DNA of 64,000 nt from assembly GCA_024305745.1 (NCBI GenBank), contig JAHRBS010000003.1, forward strand, positions 2,108,001 through 2,172,000. Reading direction: 5' to 3'. The position numbers and the translations under genes are program-made. The notes beneath the pieces were generated by a model, which saw nothing but the letters and a program-made list of their open reading frames with translations, was not told the origin of the DNA and did not search any database. Positions within the stretch are counted from its first letter, which is position 1; every line of letters starts with the position of its first letter. The DNA is from Polyporus tsugae. Its lineage: Eukaryota; Basidiomycota; Agaricomycetes; Polyporales; Polyporaceae. Positions 32,998 through 44,959 of this stretch are shown here, one piece after another.

Positions 32998-33780
32998 TTA
33001 GTCTCCTCCACGTCGACGCGATGGGCTCGCACTCCGACCGCGGCCTTCCCGTCCCCGACCCTTCTTCGGTCCTGCGGGTGGCGGCCTGACGAATCCGAAG
33101 TCGCACTGGAGCTGCTGCTCCAACAGAGTCGACCCCGACGCCCCATCAATGGCCGCTTGCGCCTCCGCCATCGTTTCGTACTCCACCAACGCATAGCCCT
33201 GGGAATCGAGTGTGAGTGCATCTGTATCAGGCGGGCAGATGCGAAGGTCGGCTTTGAAACGAGAATGGGCGTGCGCACCTTCACATAACCCGTCCGCCTG
33301 TCCAGGTTGAGATGGAGGTTTTTAATTTCGCCGTATTCCGCGAACTTGTCCATCACGTCCTCCTCGGTGGCCTCTTCGTGCACGTTGGTGACAAGCACAA
33401 TCCAGCCCTCGACAGCTGCACGCCGAGAGGACGCGTGTTAGTACGACGGGAGGCTGGGAGGGGGCAACGCTTGGAGGGAGCAACGCTTGGAAAGCACTCA
33501 CATCGCGCCGCCCGTGTCTCTGAGGTGTGCCCCGACTCCACCCTGTCAAATACCTGCTCGGAGGTGACAGCACTCTCGTTCCCTATAAACGTATGTGGGC
33601 GTAACTTAATGCGAGGATGTTCGTCTGGAACAGATTCTAGTTGAACATACCTGCCGCACTCTGGAAACCCCGACCCTTCCTCCTCACGACCCCACCTGGA
33701 TGCACGGACTATCAGTATGATGCTAGGACATACTGGTCAGAAAACATACCGTCGTCAATGTTCATTCCGTCGTCGGACAT
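32998..33780 (-). CDS. RBM8A: Exon junction complex RNA-binding protein Y14 (RBM8A)
   Basis: Five exons: 33780-33750, 33695-33651, 33582-33502, 33415-33279 and 33198-32998; 164 residues. A short acidic start ([11 protein letters not shown]) and RKGRGF precede a single RRM (about residues 53-135). RNP2 lies in [17 protein letters not shown]; helix 1 in [19 protein letters not shown]1 in [13 protein letters not shown], followed by the [11 protein letters not shown] helix. The C-terminus is rich in Arg, Gly and Ser ([20 protein letters not shown]). This order and length match Y14, which with Mago forms the core of the exon junction complex deposited at spliced junctions. Retention of an EJC core fits the extremely intron-rich genes in this window. 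All four introns are short and keep frame. Confidence 0.92.
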
Positions 33781-34640
33781 GGTGTATGCTCGGTGGCGGA
33801 CGGTGTGCGGGAACAGACCTCAGCCTGTGTCGACGACCGACACCTCCACCTGACAGCCGCCCGGACTGCCATTCTAGGATGCTCGGCTCCGGACGGGGAC
33901 CGCTGTCTCCGGGGAGGATCATGTCGGAGACCGCCGCCGGGGCCGGGATAGCTCCGGGGCGTGCCGTGCTGTGGAGGGTGCGAACTGAGAGGCCTGTCGA
34001 CGTTGCCAGATTACCGCCACCATACCTCCGGAGTAATGTCATGAAGAAACAAGCCGACGATCTGAACGCGAGCCAAACAGCGGGATGTCCCTCTGGTCCG
34101 GTAGACTCCGTCTCGCACCGCTTCTAGCGGGCCCAGCTACGTGATACATTACCTACCCTGACGCACACTCTAGGTAGCTTGTTGACTCGACACAGAACTA
34201 TCCGCTTTTGTCCCGCTGGTTCTGGGAAAGTCCTCGGAAGACCGCGTGTTGCACCCTTTCTTCTGTTTCACTCCCGGAAACCTTGACCAAGCGTCAGCTA
34301 ACTGTCCAGATCAGTCGCCTACGACGGCGATGATGTGTGTCATGCCCTCATCAAGTAAGTTCCCAAGTAAGCATTTCCTCCTCTCAACGTCGTGTACCTT
34401 AACCATTCGTTCTTTTACGTATGCACGCGTCCTTCAAATCTTTTGAGACCGTACGAAACAGTCTTTGTGTCCCACGCGCCGCACGCTCATCACAGCCGCT
34501 CGTCCTCGCAAATAAAAGACCCTGCAAGTGCCGCCATAGCTCCTCGCTATCCCTCGTCGGTCGTTTCGAGTCTCCTCGTTCCGTTCCTATTCTTCATACA
34601 CTCTCTTCGCTTCATTTCTCTATTCTACTACTCTCTCAAT
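33781..34640. other. Divergent intergenic region (Y14 / MYND gene)
   Basis: About 860 bp with no convincing coding frame. A pyrimidine-rich tract (TTCATTTCTCTATTCTACTAC) lies just before the MYND-gene ATG at 34641. Confidence 0.5.
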
Positions 34641-35372
34641 ATGTCGCTCATTAACCACCCTTGCATCATCTGCTGCCGGCCCACTGCTATGTGGTGCAGT
34701 CGCTGCCAAAACGCGTGGTATTGTACTCCCGAGCACCTCCAGAACGTAAGTCCGACTTCGGCTTTTACGCTTAGCCGCTCGTTCTGACCATGTCTCGTAT
34801 ACAGGACTGGCCTCGTCATCGGCGCGAGTGCATCCCGACGAACGCTCCTCAGCCGCAATACCCGAACATGATCGCGACGCCCCCGCCGGCTCAGGCGGAG
34901 CTCGTGTCTGTCTCGGCACTTCTGTTCATGCCGCATGAAGGTAAGACTTTACGCTCCGGGTGTTGCCACGGTTGCTGCGGGCCGAGCCACTCACTCATCG
35001 ATGCTTTTAGACCGCGTCAAGGTGACCACAGTGCAGTGCCGCCCGCAAGGCACGATCTCGCAAGGGATGTGCCCGACGCCGCTCATCCAGGAGTGGTTCA
35101 CGGAAAGCGTGCCGAACACCATCATCCTCACGCAGGGGCTCAACGGCGAGCCGCTCCGGTTCCCCCTCCACATCTGGTACTGCCCGACATCGCTGCAGCG
35201 TGGCGCGCCGGTCAATCGCGCGATTTTTCGCATAACGTCCGGCGCTGCGCAGAAGCCCTGGTGCGGCACTGTTGTCGTCCTGAAGTTTAACGGATCGCGA
35301 CGCCAAGGCTACTCGGACGCAGGGACGAATGATCTCCCCGCGTTATCGGCATACTTCCTCGCATACAAATGA
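34641..35372 (+). CDS. MYND-type zinc finger protein
   Basis: Three exons (34641-34745, 34805-34940, 35011-35372) give 200 residues. The N-terminus is a MYND finger with the full Cys/His series: CIICCRPTAMWCSRCQNAWY, then CTPEHLQN and DWPRHRREC. The remaining 150 residues are a beta-rich unknown domain (for example TTVQCRPQGTISQGMCPTP, an IQEWFTESVP segment, and LKFNGSRRQGYSD near the end). MYND fingers mediate protein contacts, often with Pro-rich partners, and occur in many mushroom-specific proteins of unknown role. Both introns have consensus borders and the phases agree. The C-terminal part resembles domains that recur in agaricomycete MYND proteins, but no specific function is claimed. 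Confidence 0.8.
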
Positions 35373-37642
35373 TCCTGATCTCGCGGTGACGCGCGCCGCT
35401 TGTTCGCACACAGCCTCCCTTAGTCGCCACCCCCATCTGTGCGTCATCGTGCACCCAAAAAGAAACCATGTGCGTATAATTCTGTATATAGCTCTTGTGT
35501 AATTGGTGGCTCTCTTCTTGTCTGCACTCGTCGATCGCTTTCGCATCGTACCCATCTATAGACTGTCGTCGTATGTCGTTGGACCCCCACGGACGCTTGT
35601 TGTAGATTCCGCTCCCTACATACACGAGCCGCTAGCGCTGTCGTCGTCGCACTGTACCCTATCGCACGCTATTTAGACTATCTTATTGATTGGACAACCA
35701 CAGGCTATGTGACTTTCCAACGAAGTTGATTCTGATTCGCATCCTGACGTACTGTACTGCGAGTCTGCGACTCTCCAAGCCGCTGGGCTCCGAACGTGAT
35801 TTCCGGCCAAGGGGGACTGAGCGCGCGTCTTGGGCTCGAGAATCGGAGGCACCGTGACGGATCGAGATCTGCGCGGGCGCAGACTCTATGCACTTGCTAT
35901 GCACACTGAAGACCCCGAGGGCAGCTCAAGGTTTGCTGCGTTTGAGCTTGGGTTCGCAGATTCGGACTCATGTTCTGGAAAGTTGACCGGGTCCCCCTCC
36001 AGTCGGATTGTGCTTTGTGGCGCTCCCGGACGTGTGCTTCCAAGAAGACGTGCCTTGTGGTCTTCCGTCCTCCCCATCATCCGGACGCATCTCCACAAGG
36101 CGGCCCCCGTCCACGAGGCTCGCATCCTCTCCAGCCACTTCTCCCTGATGATCGGGCCCGCCGCACTGGCCCCAGCCCGATCCCGCCTTCCTTCCGGAAT
36201 CAGCCTTTCCTTGAAGACCGGACGTCGTACCACAGTCGTATCACACTCGCCACAGCCGCGAGTCGGGCCCGACGCTCCCGAGTCCCATGCACGCTCGCCG
36301 CTGATAGAACAACCTGAGACTTCCCTTCCATTTTTCCGAGACCTCCACATATTTTTTCACTCATCCATCTCCGGACATATGCATAGGACACCGAGTCGAC
36401 GTCGCATCTATCGCTCCCGGGTGCTGTCAGGCTAGCCGGTGAAGTTTTGGACGCGATGATACTCCTCGCGCTCGCTCAACCGTAAGTAGTGCTGTGTACG
36501 TTACGCGACGGGCCCCGCGGAGAGCGGGATCGCCTGTTCTGGACATATGTTGTGTGCGTCCTCGTCATCATTCATCGCAGCGAGCGCTGTTGGTAAGCTA
36601 GCTTGACCGGTTGCGCCTCAGCACGTGTAATGAACAGACTTCGAATATCTCGCGCCCTTGGTCCGTGTCTCTGAACCTTGACCTCGCATAATCCGTTCAT
36701 TCGTGCGTAGGCGTGTCTCATTTGCGTGTCTCATCCCAATCCCAATCCCCAAGGACACAGACCCCGGCCCCACTGTCGCAGGCCGCGGCCCACAGGAGCG
36801 GAGGCTTGCCTCGCCCTGCCTGCTTACGAAAACTCGCGGCGAATGATTGGCTGGCACGTCCTGCTGAAACGGGACGATGATCGCAGAAGTCCTCTCTTCC
36901 GCGACACGGTCCCGACCCAGCCTAAGTTGTGTCAGTCTGTTTGCTCACGGAGGCTATTGGGCAGCGCGAATCGTGGTTCAAGCTCAAGGCTCAGAAGAAC
37001 CCTCAGGCACGTGCACACGGTCTCTCTCTCCCACCGACGCCCTGCAGGATTCTTTTGTCTCAAGTCACATCAAGTCGTAGGTAATTGATGGCGTGAAACG
37101 TCGGCCCACTTAATCCCTGGGCCAGTAGAACCCAGCGATCTCAGAGTCGTTTGTACTGTAGGCGAAAAAGACATGTGCTACGCCAGGCACGTCGGTGATT
37201 GCACTGCACCACGAAGAAGCCCGGGTACAGATCCTTAGTAGCACTTCCCCGATACGTTCACTCACGGCTGACAGTTCTTGCTTTAACCGCGACTCATATC
37301 ATAACATGCAGACAGTGCGCCATGGATTCGGAATTAATATGTGCGTGTGCTCGCCGTTCAGGGTGCATCTGCATCTCACTCCCGGTATGCACTCAACCGG
37401 CACTAACATAAGGTTGTCCGAGGCGGCGCCGACGCCAGTGAGCGTGCGACGAGGACCGAGATTTGAGGGTGTTGTTACACACACTGTTACTACATAGGCG
37501 GCGATACAGACAGTCCGACGACAGACGATGTCGGTCTCCGCAGTGGGTGTCTGCGTCAGCGCGCCTAGTCGCCAAAACACTGCCCACAGTTCCTAAGCGA
37601 CAGAAGCAAATCTGCTACCTTCCAAGTGCGGCAAGTCACTAG
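35373..37642. other. 2.3-kb gene-poor stretch
   Basis: No supported gene. Long frames exist on both strands at 35830-36435, but they overlap each other antisense and show no family signal, as expected for GC-rich noncoding DNA. A doubled TTGCGTGTCTCAT and a small CCCAAT repeat occur near 36715-36750. Confidence 0.5.
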
Positions 37643-38385
37643 TCACTCCTCGTCATCCTCGTAGCTCGACTCGCCGCCGCCCTCCTCGTCATCGCCCTCC
37701 TCGTCCTCATCATTCTCATCATTCTCCTCCTCCTCTTCTTCCGCCGCCTGATTCTGCGCTGCGGGCTGTGGCTGGGCGGGGGGATGGTTCGACGTCGTGC
37801 CGCTCGCCATCTGGCGAGCCTGCGCGGCCTTCTCCGCCTCCTCGCGCACCTGATCCACCGGGAACAGGAGGTCGAGCGCGAGGTCCTTCCAGCGGATGGT
37901 GCCGTTCACCCCGCCGCCGCCGTAGCCCATGTCCTCGAAGAGCGCGCGGGAAGCAGGATCGTATGGCCGTCGCGGCAGCGCCGCTGGGTGCTTGACACTA
38001 AGCGGATTGCCATATGGATATGACGGATGCACTTGTGATGGAAGAACTGTGTTATGTGCACAAGAACAACTGCGTCAACCACGTTCGCACTTGACAGTGG
38101 CGGCCTGATTGACGGACCTTCCGATTCCTCGGGATTGGGGGGTTTCATGTGGGGGGCTACGTCAACGTCTGCCGTATGCGCGTTAGAGGACGAGAGACCA
38201 TGTGGCGAGCGGGCCGCGTACCTTCGACTGATAAGTCGCCGTTGAGGTAGTCTGGTGTGCCGATGGTGTCCAGGACCTCGATGTCGTGGCGCGTCATGTG
38301 CAAGTAGCAGAACGTGAGATCCTAAAATGAACCGGTGTCAGAAACTGCGACTATTCTAGAAGCGAGAGAAGGGTCGGACAGTCAT
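37643..38385 (-). CDS. Unknown small protein with acidic tail
   Basis: Three exons: 38385-38380, 38321-38222 and 38031-37643; 164 residues. The first exon codes only Met-Thr, joined to a segment that looks conserved: DLTFCYLHMTRHDIEVLDTI, then GTPDYLNGDLS. Exon 3 continues with HPSYPYGNPLSVKHPA and a helix (WKDLALDLLFPVDQVREEAE), and ends with about 35 residues that are almost all Glu and Asp. The second intron is 188 nt, longer than its neighbours. No family was recognised; the acidic tail is of the kind seen in histone- or RNA-associated proteins. The two-codon first exon is inferred because the frame upstream of that ATG soon meets a stop, while the donor, acceptor and phase all agree. Confidence 0.6.
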
Positions 38386-38818
38386 GTTGTGTGGTTGTAG
38401 GTGTGCGATGATCAGTGTAAACTGTATGGCGTCCACAAGCCATCAAAGCTTGCCGCGGACTGGCAAACGCAAGGCACTGGCATTGGCTAAGTCCAACTTC
38501 CTTTGTCCCCCTAGGCGCCCGCACAGCACATCCGCGGAGTGTGGATACTTCAGACTCCGACCGTCCCCACAGCCAATCGCCGACTCGTCCCTCGGCCACT
38601 TGCACTCAGCGTCCACCTTGTCCCCCTCCCACCACCGAGGCAGTGCTCTCCAGGTGCCCTCCAAAGCAATCCCACCGCTGCATTGGGCGGAATTCGCTCC
38701 GAGGTCTCGTCTTGCTATCCCTGCCCTCAGCGGTCCGTTCCTGTGTCAACCCTCCACCAGCATCGCCATCTGACACTCCAGACTGCAGAGCGACCATTTA
38801 GCCATAACGGCCTGACAG
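38386..38818. other. Divergent promoter region
   Basis: These 433 bp lie between the start codons of the acidic-tailed protein gene and the TFIIIC gene. The region is C/T rich with no gene. In-frame ATGs around 38541 could start alternative upstream frames, but they do not join the TFIIIC exons. Confidence 0.45.
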
Positions 38819-41800
38819 ATGACGGAACTCCCTCTTCCGACCGTGTTGAGTCTTCCGGCGGTGTCGGTTTCCCCTTCCGTCCGGGGACTTCAATTTTCCC
38901 AGGACGGGCAGCTCGTCCTCCTCACCAAGTATGCCGTCTACATCCTGGTACTGTTTCGCGGCTCGTGAGCGTCACTCAGTGATTGATTCGCCCTGCTTCC
39001 AAGACTCCCGACGCGGGTGTCAACGTCGAGCTGTCCTCGGTCATTAAACAAACCTTGGACTCTAAACCCTCCACCCACAGCGCCACGCGCCCATTAGGAT
39101 GGCTGAGGACCATGGTGGAGTTTGATCGGTCTCTTGCTCACCAATGGCCCGCTGATTGTACTGGTATTTCCTCTTTGCCGCTTTTGGTGACGGGGCGCTC
39201 AACCACACTCGACCAGATTGGGGCGCCGTTTCGCTAGGTTCCCTAGACCCCTCTCTCCAGGCGGCAGCGCTTTCCCCCAGCAATCTCACCGCGGACGCTG
39301 GGTGCGTCAGGCCCTGCGCTGTACCATTTCCAGGCACCGCCGTCTGACGGCGGCATTTCCCTTTTCTCTCCCACAGCTGCGTGCTCGCGCTCCTCAACTC
39401 GAATCTCGAGCTAACCATATGGGGTGCTACCAAGAACTTTCTTACCGGAGAGTGGATCAAGGTCGTCCGATGTCCTCGTAGCGCCAGTTCGAATCACTGA
39501 CGAGCCATGGTGATAGCTCCAGGACGTCACCTCTTCCCTCAAACTTGCCCAGGTTGTCAGGCCCCAACATTCGGCCTTCAAAGAGACGTTGCAACTTCAG
39601 TCTACCTGTGCGTGTGTTCGCTTGGGGTCTGATCATTGGTTGACGTTCTCAGGCCTCGACTGGTCGTCCCAGCCGAGTTGGAACCTCACACCCGCGCCGC
39701 GCATCGACGCATCCTTGTTGGCGGTCGGTGATCGCGCCGGTCGCGTCACCTTTCTCAGGTACGCCCGTCCGCCGGCGTTCTCAGGATATCTCATCCACCC
39801 ACAATGTGTCCGTTCAGATATGGCACAAGCGACAGACATATGATTCCTGTGGACGAAGTCCAAGTTTCTGATAGATGGGTGACGCACCTCACATGGTCGC
39901 CCTGGCTTCTCTCCCAGGATGGCACCTGTGAGTACACGGACGCTCTACCACGCATTCGATTCCTACATGATTCCAGGTGAGGCGATGCTTGCGTGCGGAA
40001 TATCGGACGGTTCGGTCACCATCTTGATCGTCCGGCAGACCCTCACGTCAAAGGCTGGCACCACACGATTCGTTCCCACTCACGACCTCAGCCTAAACGT
40101 TGAGGCGCACGACGAAAAAGCATGCGACTCGGACGGAAGAGCTATCACCGGTATGAGATGGGCAAATGTCACAGGGCGCACCGTGAGCTTCTCTTCCTAG
40201 TACTACAATTCGTGGTTCAACCTTCGCGGGGCTCAACTCTAAACCTTATAGCCGATTTTGATATTTCACAAGGCCGCCGTCCTGTTGTTGTGGTCTACAC
40301 CCTCCGTCCGATCAGCCTGGTCAGGCTCGCGATCGTTGTTACTTCCGATGCAAAAGCGCTCGGTGGGTTCCTCGGCGCTGAGTCCGTCATCTGGTATCTC
40401 CTACATCCCGGATCGCGACATATGCGTGGTGTCGCTTTCAGACGGATCTTTCCATGTTATTCACAGTCTTTCGGCTAACCCGTCACTAGACCCGCCCCCG
40501 TCGGAAGGCGTTTCGTCCCAAACGCTCTCCGCAGTGTCCCGCGCCTTCTTCGCTAGGGCCGAGCCAGAGAAGGTGTCAACGAAAGACGTCGACCGTATAA
40601 ATGGAATGACCACGTATGACGGTCGCGCAACGTTCATATGGACGTACGAGTACGTTACGTTAGTTACAAATGGAATGACGGGGACTAATTCTGTAGAGCA
40701 TACCGTCCGACAGACTTCAGCTACAAGCACGACGCTAAGCACATCAGCACGCTTCTCGTAGCACAGCTATGGCACGAGAACATCGACAGCCGGGTCGTCG
40801 CTGATCTGGCGGAGTCGGTCGGGCGTGCGGCGAGTGGGTTATTCACACACCGCCCTGGATCCGCCTCCGGACCTACTAACGGTGTGATAAAGGCAGCGGC
40901 GAAACCCCGATATCTATCCTCCGACCGATATTCTTACACCTACGGGATCCCGCCAGGGTCTCGCGCTTACACACGGATGTCTTGGACGTTCTGTATCAAA
41001 TCCCACTAGATGGTACTAGTGCGAATATCGATATCCCGCCTTATGCCGGCGACTGGACTGCGGACCTCTCCCGCGAATGGCGAGAAAGCTTGACTACGCA
41101 TCTGTTTGGATGGGACATCATTCTGTCCCAGCGCATACGTTATGCTGTCGCGATCTTTTGCCAGGCAAGTCCATGTTACGAGAGCACGGCTGAGGATCGG
41201 TTCTGACAATTGTTACACTGTTCCAGCGTCGCGCCGAGGCGCCAGATGTGCAACAAAAATTCGCTGAAGCTGCGAGTCTGTTACTGACCAACATCCGAAC
41301 ACACGTTCAGCTCACGCTTTTACGACATATCTCGGCCCTAAGTGGGCTTCTGAACCGTAAGTCGTACAATCAGTCAGTGGCGTGAACATTGCGTTGACCC
41401 CAGACGTACAGATAGTGACATATCCTTTACCCGCCGAACCATTCATCAGACCGCCACCACAAGGGCGCCCCCGGCGTTGGCGAAGGAAGCCGAAATGCTG
41501 TTGACGCGGTTGACGCGGTCTGCGCCGCACCCTGAGCCAATCCACGCTTCTGCCACCTCTACCGCACCCGTTGACAGCCCAGACGAACCGTGTCCTGCAT
41601 GTGGCGCCTCGGTCCCGCTCTCGCCCTCGGAGACGGAAAGCGCAGCGTGCGCGAACGGACATGTTTGGGGTACGTATTCCTCCCCCCCTCTGGCGTCTGC
41701 ATGCATTGACCCTTTCTTCGAATCCCCGTGGCACCCGTTCCGTTAACTTACGCTCACAAAATTATTTTTTTCTGCCACAGCGCGCTGCTGCATTACCTCA

Positions 41801-42118
41801 TACCTGCTCGCCACGCCAATGGTCCGGACGTGCGTCGGCTGCAGTCGGAAAGCGTTCCTCCCTGCCCCCTCCCCTTTGCCCGGTGCCGTAACCACGGCCT
41901 TCGCCGACCCGCAGCACGGGGACGAGCGCGGAGACGGAGACCGACACGGGGACGCTGGAGCGCCGCCAGCCTTACCGAGCGCCGGAGGAGGAGGAGGAGG
42001 AGGGGGGGCCTCGAGCGGGCTTCCTAGCTCCGCGCGCGACAGCAGGGTTGTGCGAGATCTGCTCGATGCGACGCGTCGCTGCCCGTTCTGCGGGAACAAC
42101 TTCGTCGTGCTCGTCTGA
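38819..42118 (+). CDS. TFIIIC 90-kDa-type subunit (WD-like N-terminus, zinc-finger C-terminus)
   Basis: Fourteen exons: 38819-38947, 39004-39163, 39217-39301, 39377-39461, 39517-39607, 39653-39758, 39818-39927, 39977-40182, 40252-40649, 40697-40833, 40893-41164, 41227-41356, 41412-41669 and 41781-42118; about 834 residues. The N-terminal half is a beta-propeller-like domain (GLQFSQDGQLVLLTKYAVYI, WVTHLTWSPWLLSQDG, LACGISDGSVTI). The C-terminus is the TFIIIC zinc-binding domain, with EPCPACGASVPLS, CANGHVW, CVGCSRKAF and a final RCPFCGNNF. This layout matches the TFIIIC90/Tau60-type subunit that bridges A- and B-block binding to RNA polymerase III recruitment. A Gly-rich linker lies before the last Cys pair. 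The intron after 41164 begins GC. The acceptor at 41411 is uncertain; 41403 is possible with a different downstream frame. Confidence 0.82.
41165..41226 (+). other. GC-AG intron in the TFIIIC gene
   Basis: The donor reads CAG|GCAAGT, otherwise a perfect consensus, and the acceptor reads TTCCAG. Reading through would meet a stop, whereas splicing joins AVAIFCQ to RRAEAP in frame. Confidence 0.7.
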
Positions 42119-42564
42119 TCTGCTCGGCGGGGATCTGCAGGCGAAGAGCCTGAGCCTGAGCTCGGCACCTCTCCGAGTCCGCGTGGGGCAGGCTAGCCCG
42201 GCATGGGACGGGACGGGGGTTATGTACAGTATGTCAGTGTGGCTCGATGGAGGTTCCATGTAGACGTGTAGGTGCGCGTGTAAGCATAGTTGGACGCGTG
42301 GGGCTGCAACGTGCCCGCAGGACGGCCATGTGGAGGGGCCGCGCCCACCCCGCGCTCGCCGAGTGTCGCCGCGAATCCGCACGGGGCAGCGTCGTGGCAG
42401 GCCGTAACAGACGGGTAACATACATCCATTGCTTCTCATTGGCGCTCACGCTCAAGGTCAAGGGTTACACGGGGCCCGGCGGCATCTTTGATCTACACGC
42501 GCCGTGCACGCCTTCTTCCTTCCATCTGACGTTCCTGTTACACTCTACCACCTTCTGGCGGCGC
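42119..42564. other. Convergent 3' region
   Basis: About 446 bp between the ends of the TFIIIC and sedolisin genes. GC-rich, no gene seen. Confidence 0.5.
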
Positions 42565-44959
42565 TCAGCCGATCAGAGCCTGCAGCTTGAGGAAGTCGGG
42601 AGTACCAAGGCCGGTGACCTGCGGGGAGAAGGAGCAAAGGAGATTAGCGTCAGCAGCGGCTCGAGACGCGGGCGGAACCCGCCATAACGGCGTACTCACC
42701 GGATCCCATCCCTTGCCTGCCGTAAAGCCATTCGTGCTGCAGCCGGGGTTCGATCCAGAGGTGATGTCGTTGAAGCCGGTGGCGCCCGTCGAGTAGATGA
42801 GCGGGTTGAGGAAGCCCAAGGACGACTTGCCCTGGGATAGACGGAAGTCGTTGAGGAGGGCGATCACAGCGGCGAAGGTCTGTCGCGCATCCGCGAATCA
42901 GTGAGGTGGGCCGGCGACAGACAGACTAAGCCGACGATGGGCTCAGTCGAGAACACGAACTTACCGGGGAGCTGGCACTAGTTCCAGCGACGGATTCGAC
43001 GCGCCCGCCGATGACGACCTGGAAGCCCTCACCTTGGGCGGCAACGTCGGGGTACGCGCGACCGGTGCGGCTTTCGGACGAAGGCAGGAAGCTTTGTCAG
43101 ACAACGTAAATCCGATACGAGCCTATCCGACGCACTTGAACAGGCCCGCGTTCGTGCTGCCAAGTCCGCTCAGGAACGTCGAAACGGCGGAGCTTTGGTA
43201 GCTGTTTGTTTGGACGTCACTTGTCAGCCTCGCACGCAAACTTGGCCAGAAGAGGAAGAGTTTACGCACCTGGGCTGCGCGAAGTAGTCCGAGAAGCCTC
43301 CGCCAGAGAAGCTGACAGCGACCTCGGGGTTGACGCGGATCGTGCCACCCACGGCGGTAACGAATGGGCAAGAGGCTGTAAAGTGAAAATGACAGGGAAC
43401 GCAATAAGCTTTCGGAACACTGCGAAGGTGCTTGATAGAACACAGACCGGGGAAGCCGGGAATGAACTTTCTGGTGTTCGTCCCGTCATTGGAAACGCAG
43501 TCGCTGCCGACACCGCTATCCCCACTGCTGAAGAATATGCTGCTGCCACGGGCACCCAATTGGGCGAAGAGGTTGCAGACTGTGGTTGCGTAATCGATGG
43601 GGACGGTCTGCTCATCATCACCGTAGCTCGTAGTGAACTGACATGAGGAGTGAGCGCGAATCTCAAGAGAGCAAGCTGAAATAAACCCACCGTCTGTGGA
43701 AGAGTGGTCTGGTTGAGGATGAAGTTCAACCAGTCGAGGTAAGGCTCGTTGGTGTTTGTATCAGTGCCTTCGTCAGGGTTGAAAGGGGGAGAGCCACCGG
43801 TGCTGTAGTAGATGTTGGGTGTGGGGAAGGAGATACCCTCGGTGTACTGGATATCTAGGTTGGCCTGGTCGATCGATTCTGTCAATATCTGCCAATGCCC
43901 CATGATAATTCCCGGGGCCACGCACCTCAACACCAGGATCGGACTGGTCATCACCGCCGCCGTTGACCTGCACCGTGGTGAACGAAGAGTTGACGGCGTC
44001 GGTCCGGAAGCGTTGGAAGAACGTCTGTCAAAGATTGGACGATGGAAGCGACCACGCCGTCAGCATGACGATCCGCATGATTGGATGGACCCTCGGGTGA
44101 TGTACGCACCTGCAGATCCGCACGGTTCGCGAATTCGTCCAAATAGCCTGCAACACCAAGGATGTTCTTGTCCGTTGCCGCCGGAACGTAGCCGGAGGTA
44201 TTGTAGAGAGCGCGAAGGCAAGAGGGGGTGATCGTGGTCGAGCAGCTCGAAGGCACGGTCGCAAGCGAAGTGAGATCGGTGGGCAGCGGGTCGAAATCGA
44301 TGGTCGGTGCGTCCTTGTTCACGAAGCTGGTCGCCCTCATGCTCTTCATCGTGCCGAAGTACGTCGTGGGTGCGACGACGGCAACGTGCTCGTGGAGAAT
44401 GTCGGGCAAGCTGTAGTTCATCGTACGGATAACGTAGTCATCGCTCTTTCCGTGGCGGAAGACGTTGTACTTGGTACCCAGCATCTTCTCGGCTTGGGCG
44501 ACAGAGACACGAATGGTGATCCAGTCTCCGGCATGGGAACGCTCAGAGGAAGCAGCGTCAAGGCCGTGGACCTGAAGCCAGGATTCCACGAGGTCCACCG
44601 AGTCGGGGTGAGGGGCTACGAGGGCGGCGACCTCCTCCTTGGAGAGGTGCTGACCATACCTTTTGCATACATGTCAGTCAGGTCTTCGAGCTCTAACACA
44701 CTCGGAAGTTCACTTACCGCTCGTGAGCGGGGTCGCTGACCTCGTAAAGAGCAGTGACGAGGTGGTCGAACTTGTCCTGCTTGAGACCGATGCGCATGTC
44801 AAAGGTGTAGTCTGAAGGGGCAGGACCATGGAGCTCCCATCCGCGGGGGACCTCAGCCCAAGCGTGCTTGACCCCGAAGTCATCCCACCTCTTGGACGCG
44901 AGAGGCTTGGACGCGGCGAGGTGCGCGAGCCCGAGGATGAGAGCAGACGACCAGAACAT
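42565..44959 (-). CDS. Secreted sedolisin (peptidase family S53)
   Basis: Ten exons: 44959-44718, 44659-44110, 44024-43926, 43864-43691, 43637-43448, 43375-43270, 43201-43136, 43070-42965, 42879-42700 and 42618-42565; about 588 residues. It starts with a signal peptide ([17 protein letters not shown]) and a pro-activation domain ([20 protein letters not shown]). The mature enzyme shows an acidic pair in [11 protein letters not shown] near residue 257, the oxyanion Asp in SSGDSGVGS near 390, and the nucleophile Ser in VAGTSASSP near 507. The C-terminal calcium site is [10 protein letters not shown]. This fits fungal tripeptidyl-peptidase/aorsin-type sedolisins, acid serine-carboxyl proteases used in extracellular protein breakdown. 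A TATA-like element lies 43 bp upstream of the ATG. All motifs appear intact. Confidence 0.9.

Noticed and set aside
35830..36435. 201-codon frame on + overlapping a 154-codon frame on -
   Set aside because: Both frames are long only because the DNA is GC rich; neither has conserved motifs, splice partners or a plausible family.
41403..41470. Alternative acceptor at 41403 in the TFIIIC gene giving a different Pro-rich segment
   Set aside because: That frame meets a stop before the zinc-finger exon unless an extra intron without a visible GT donor is assumed; kept only as an uncertainty.
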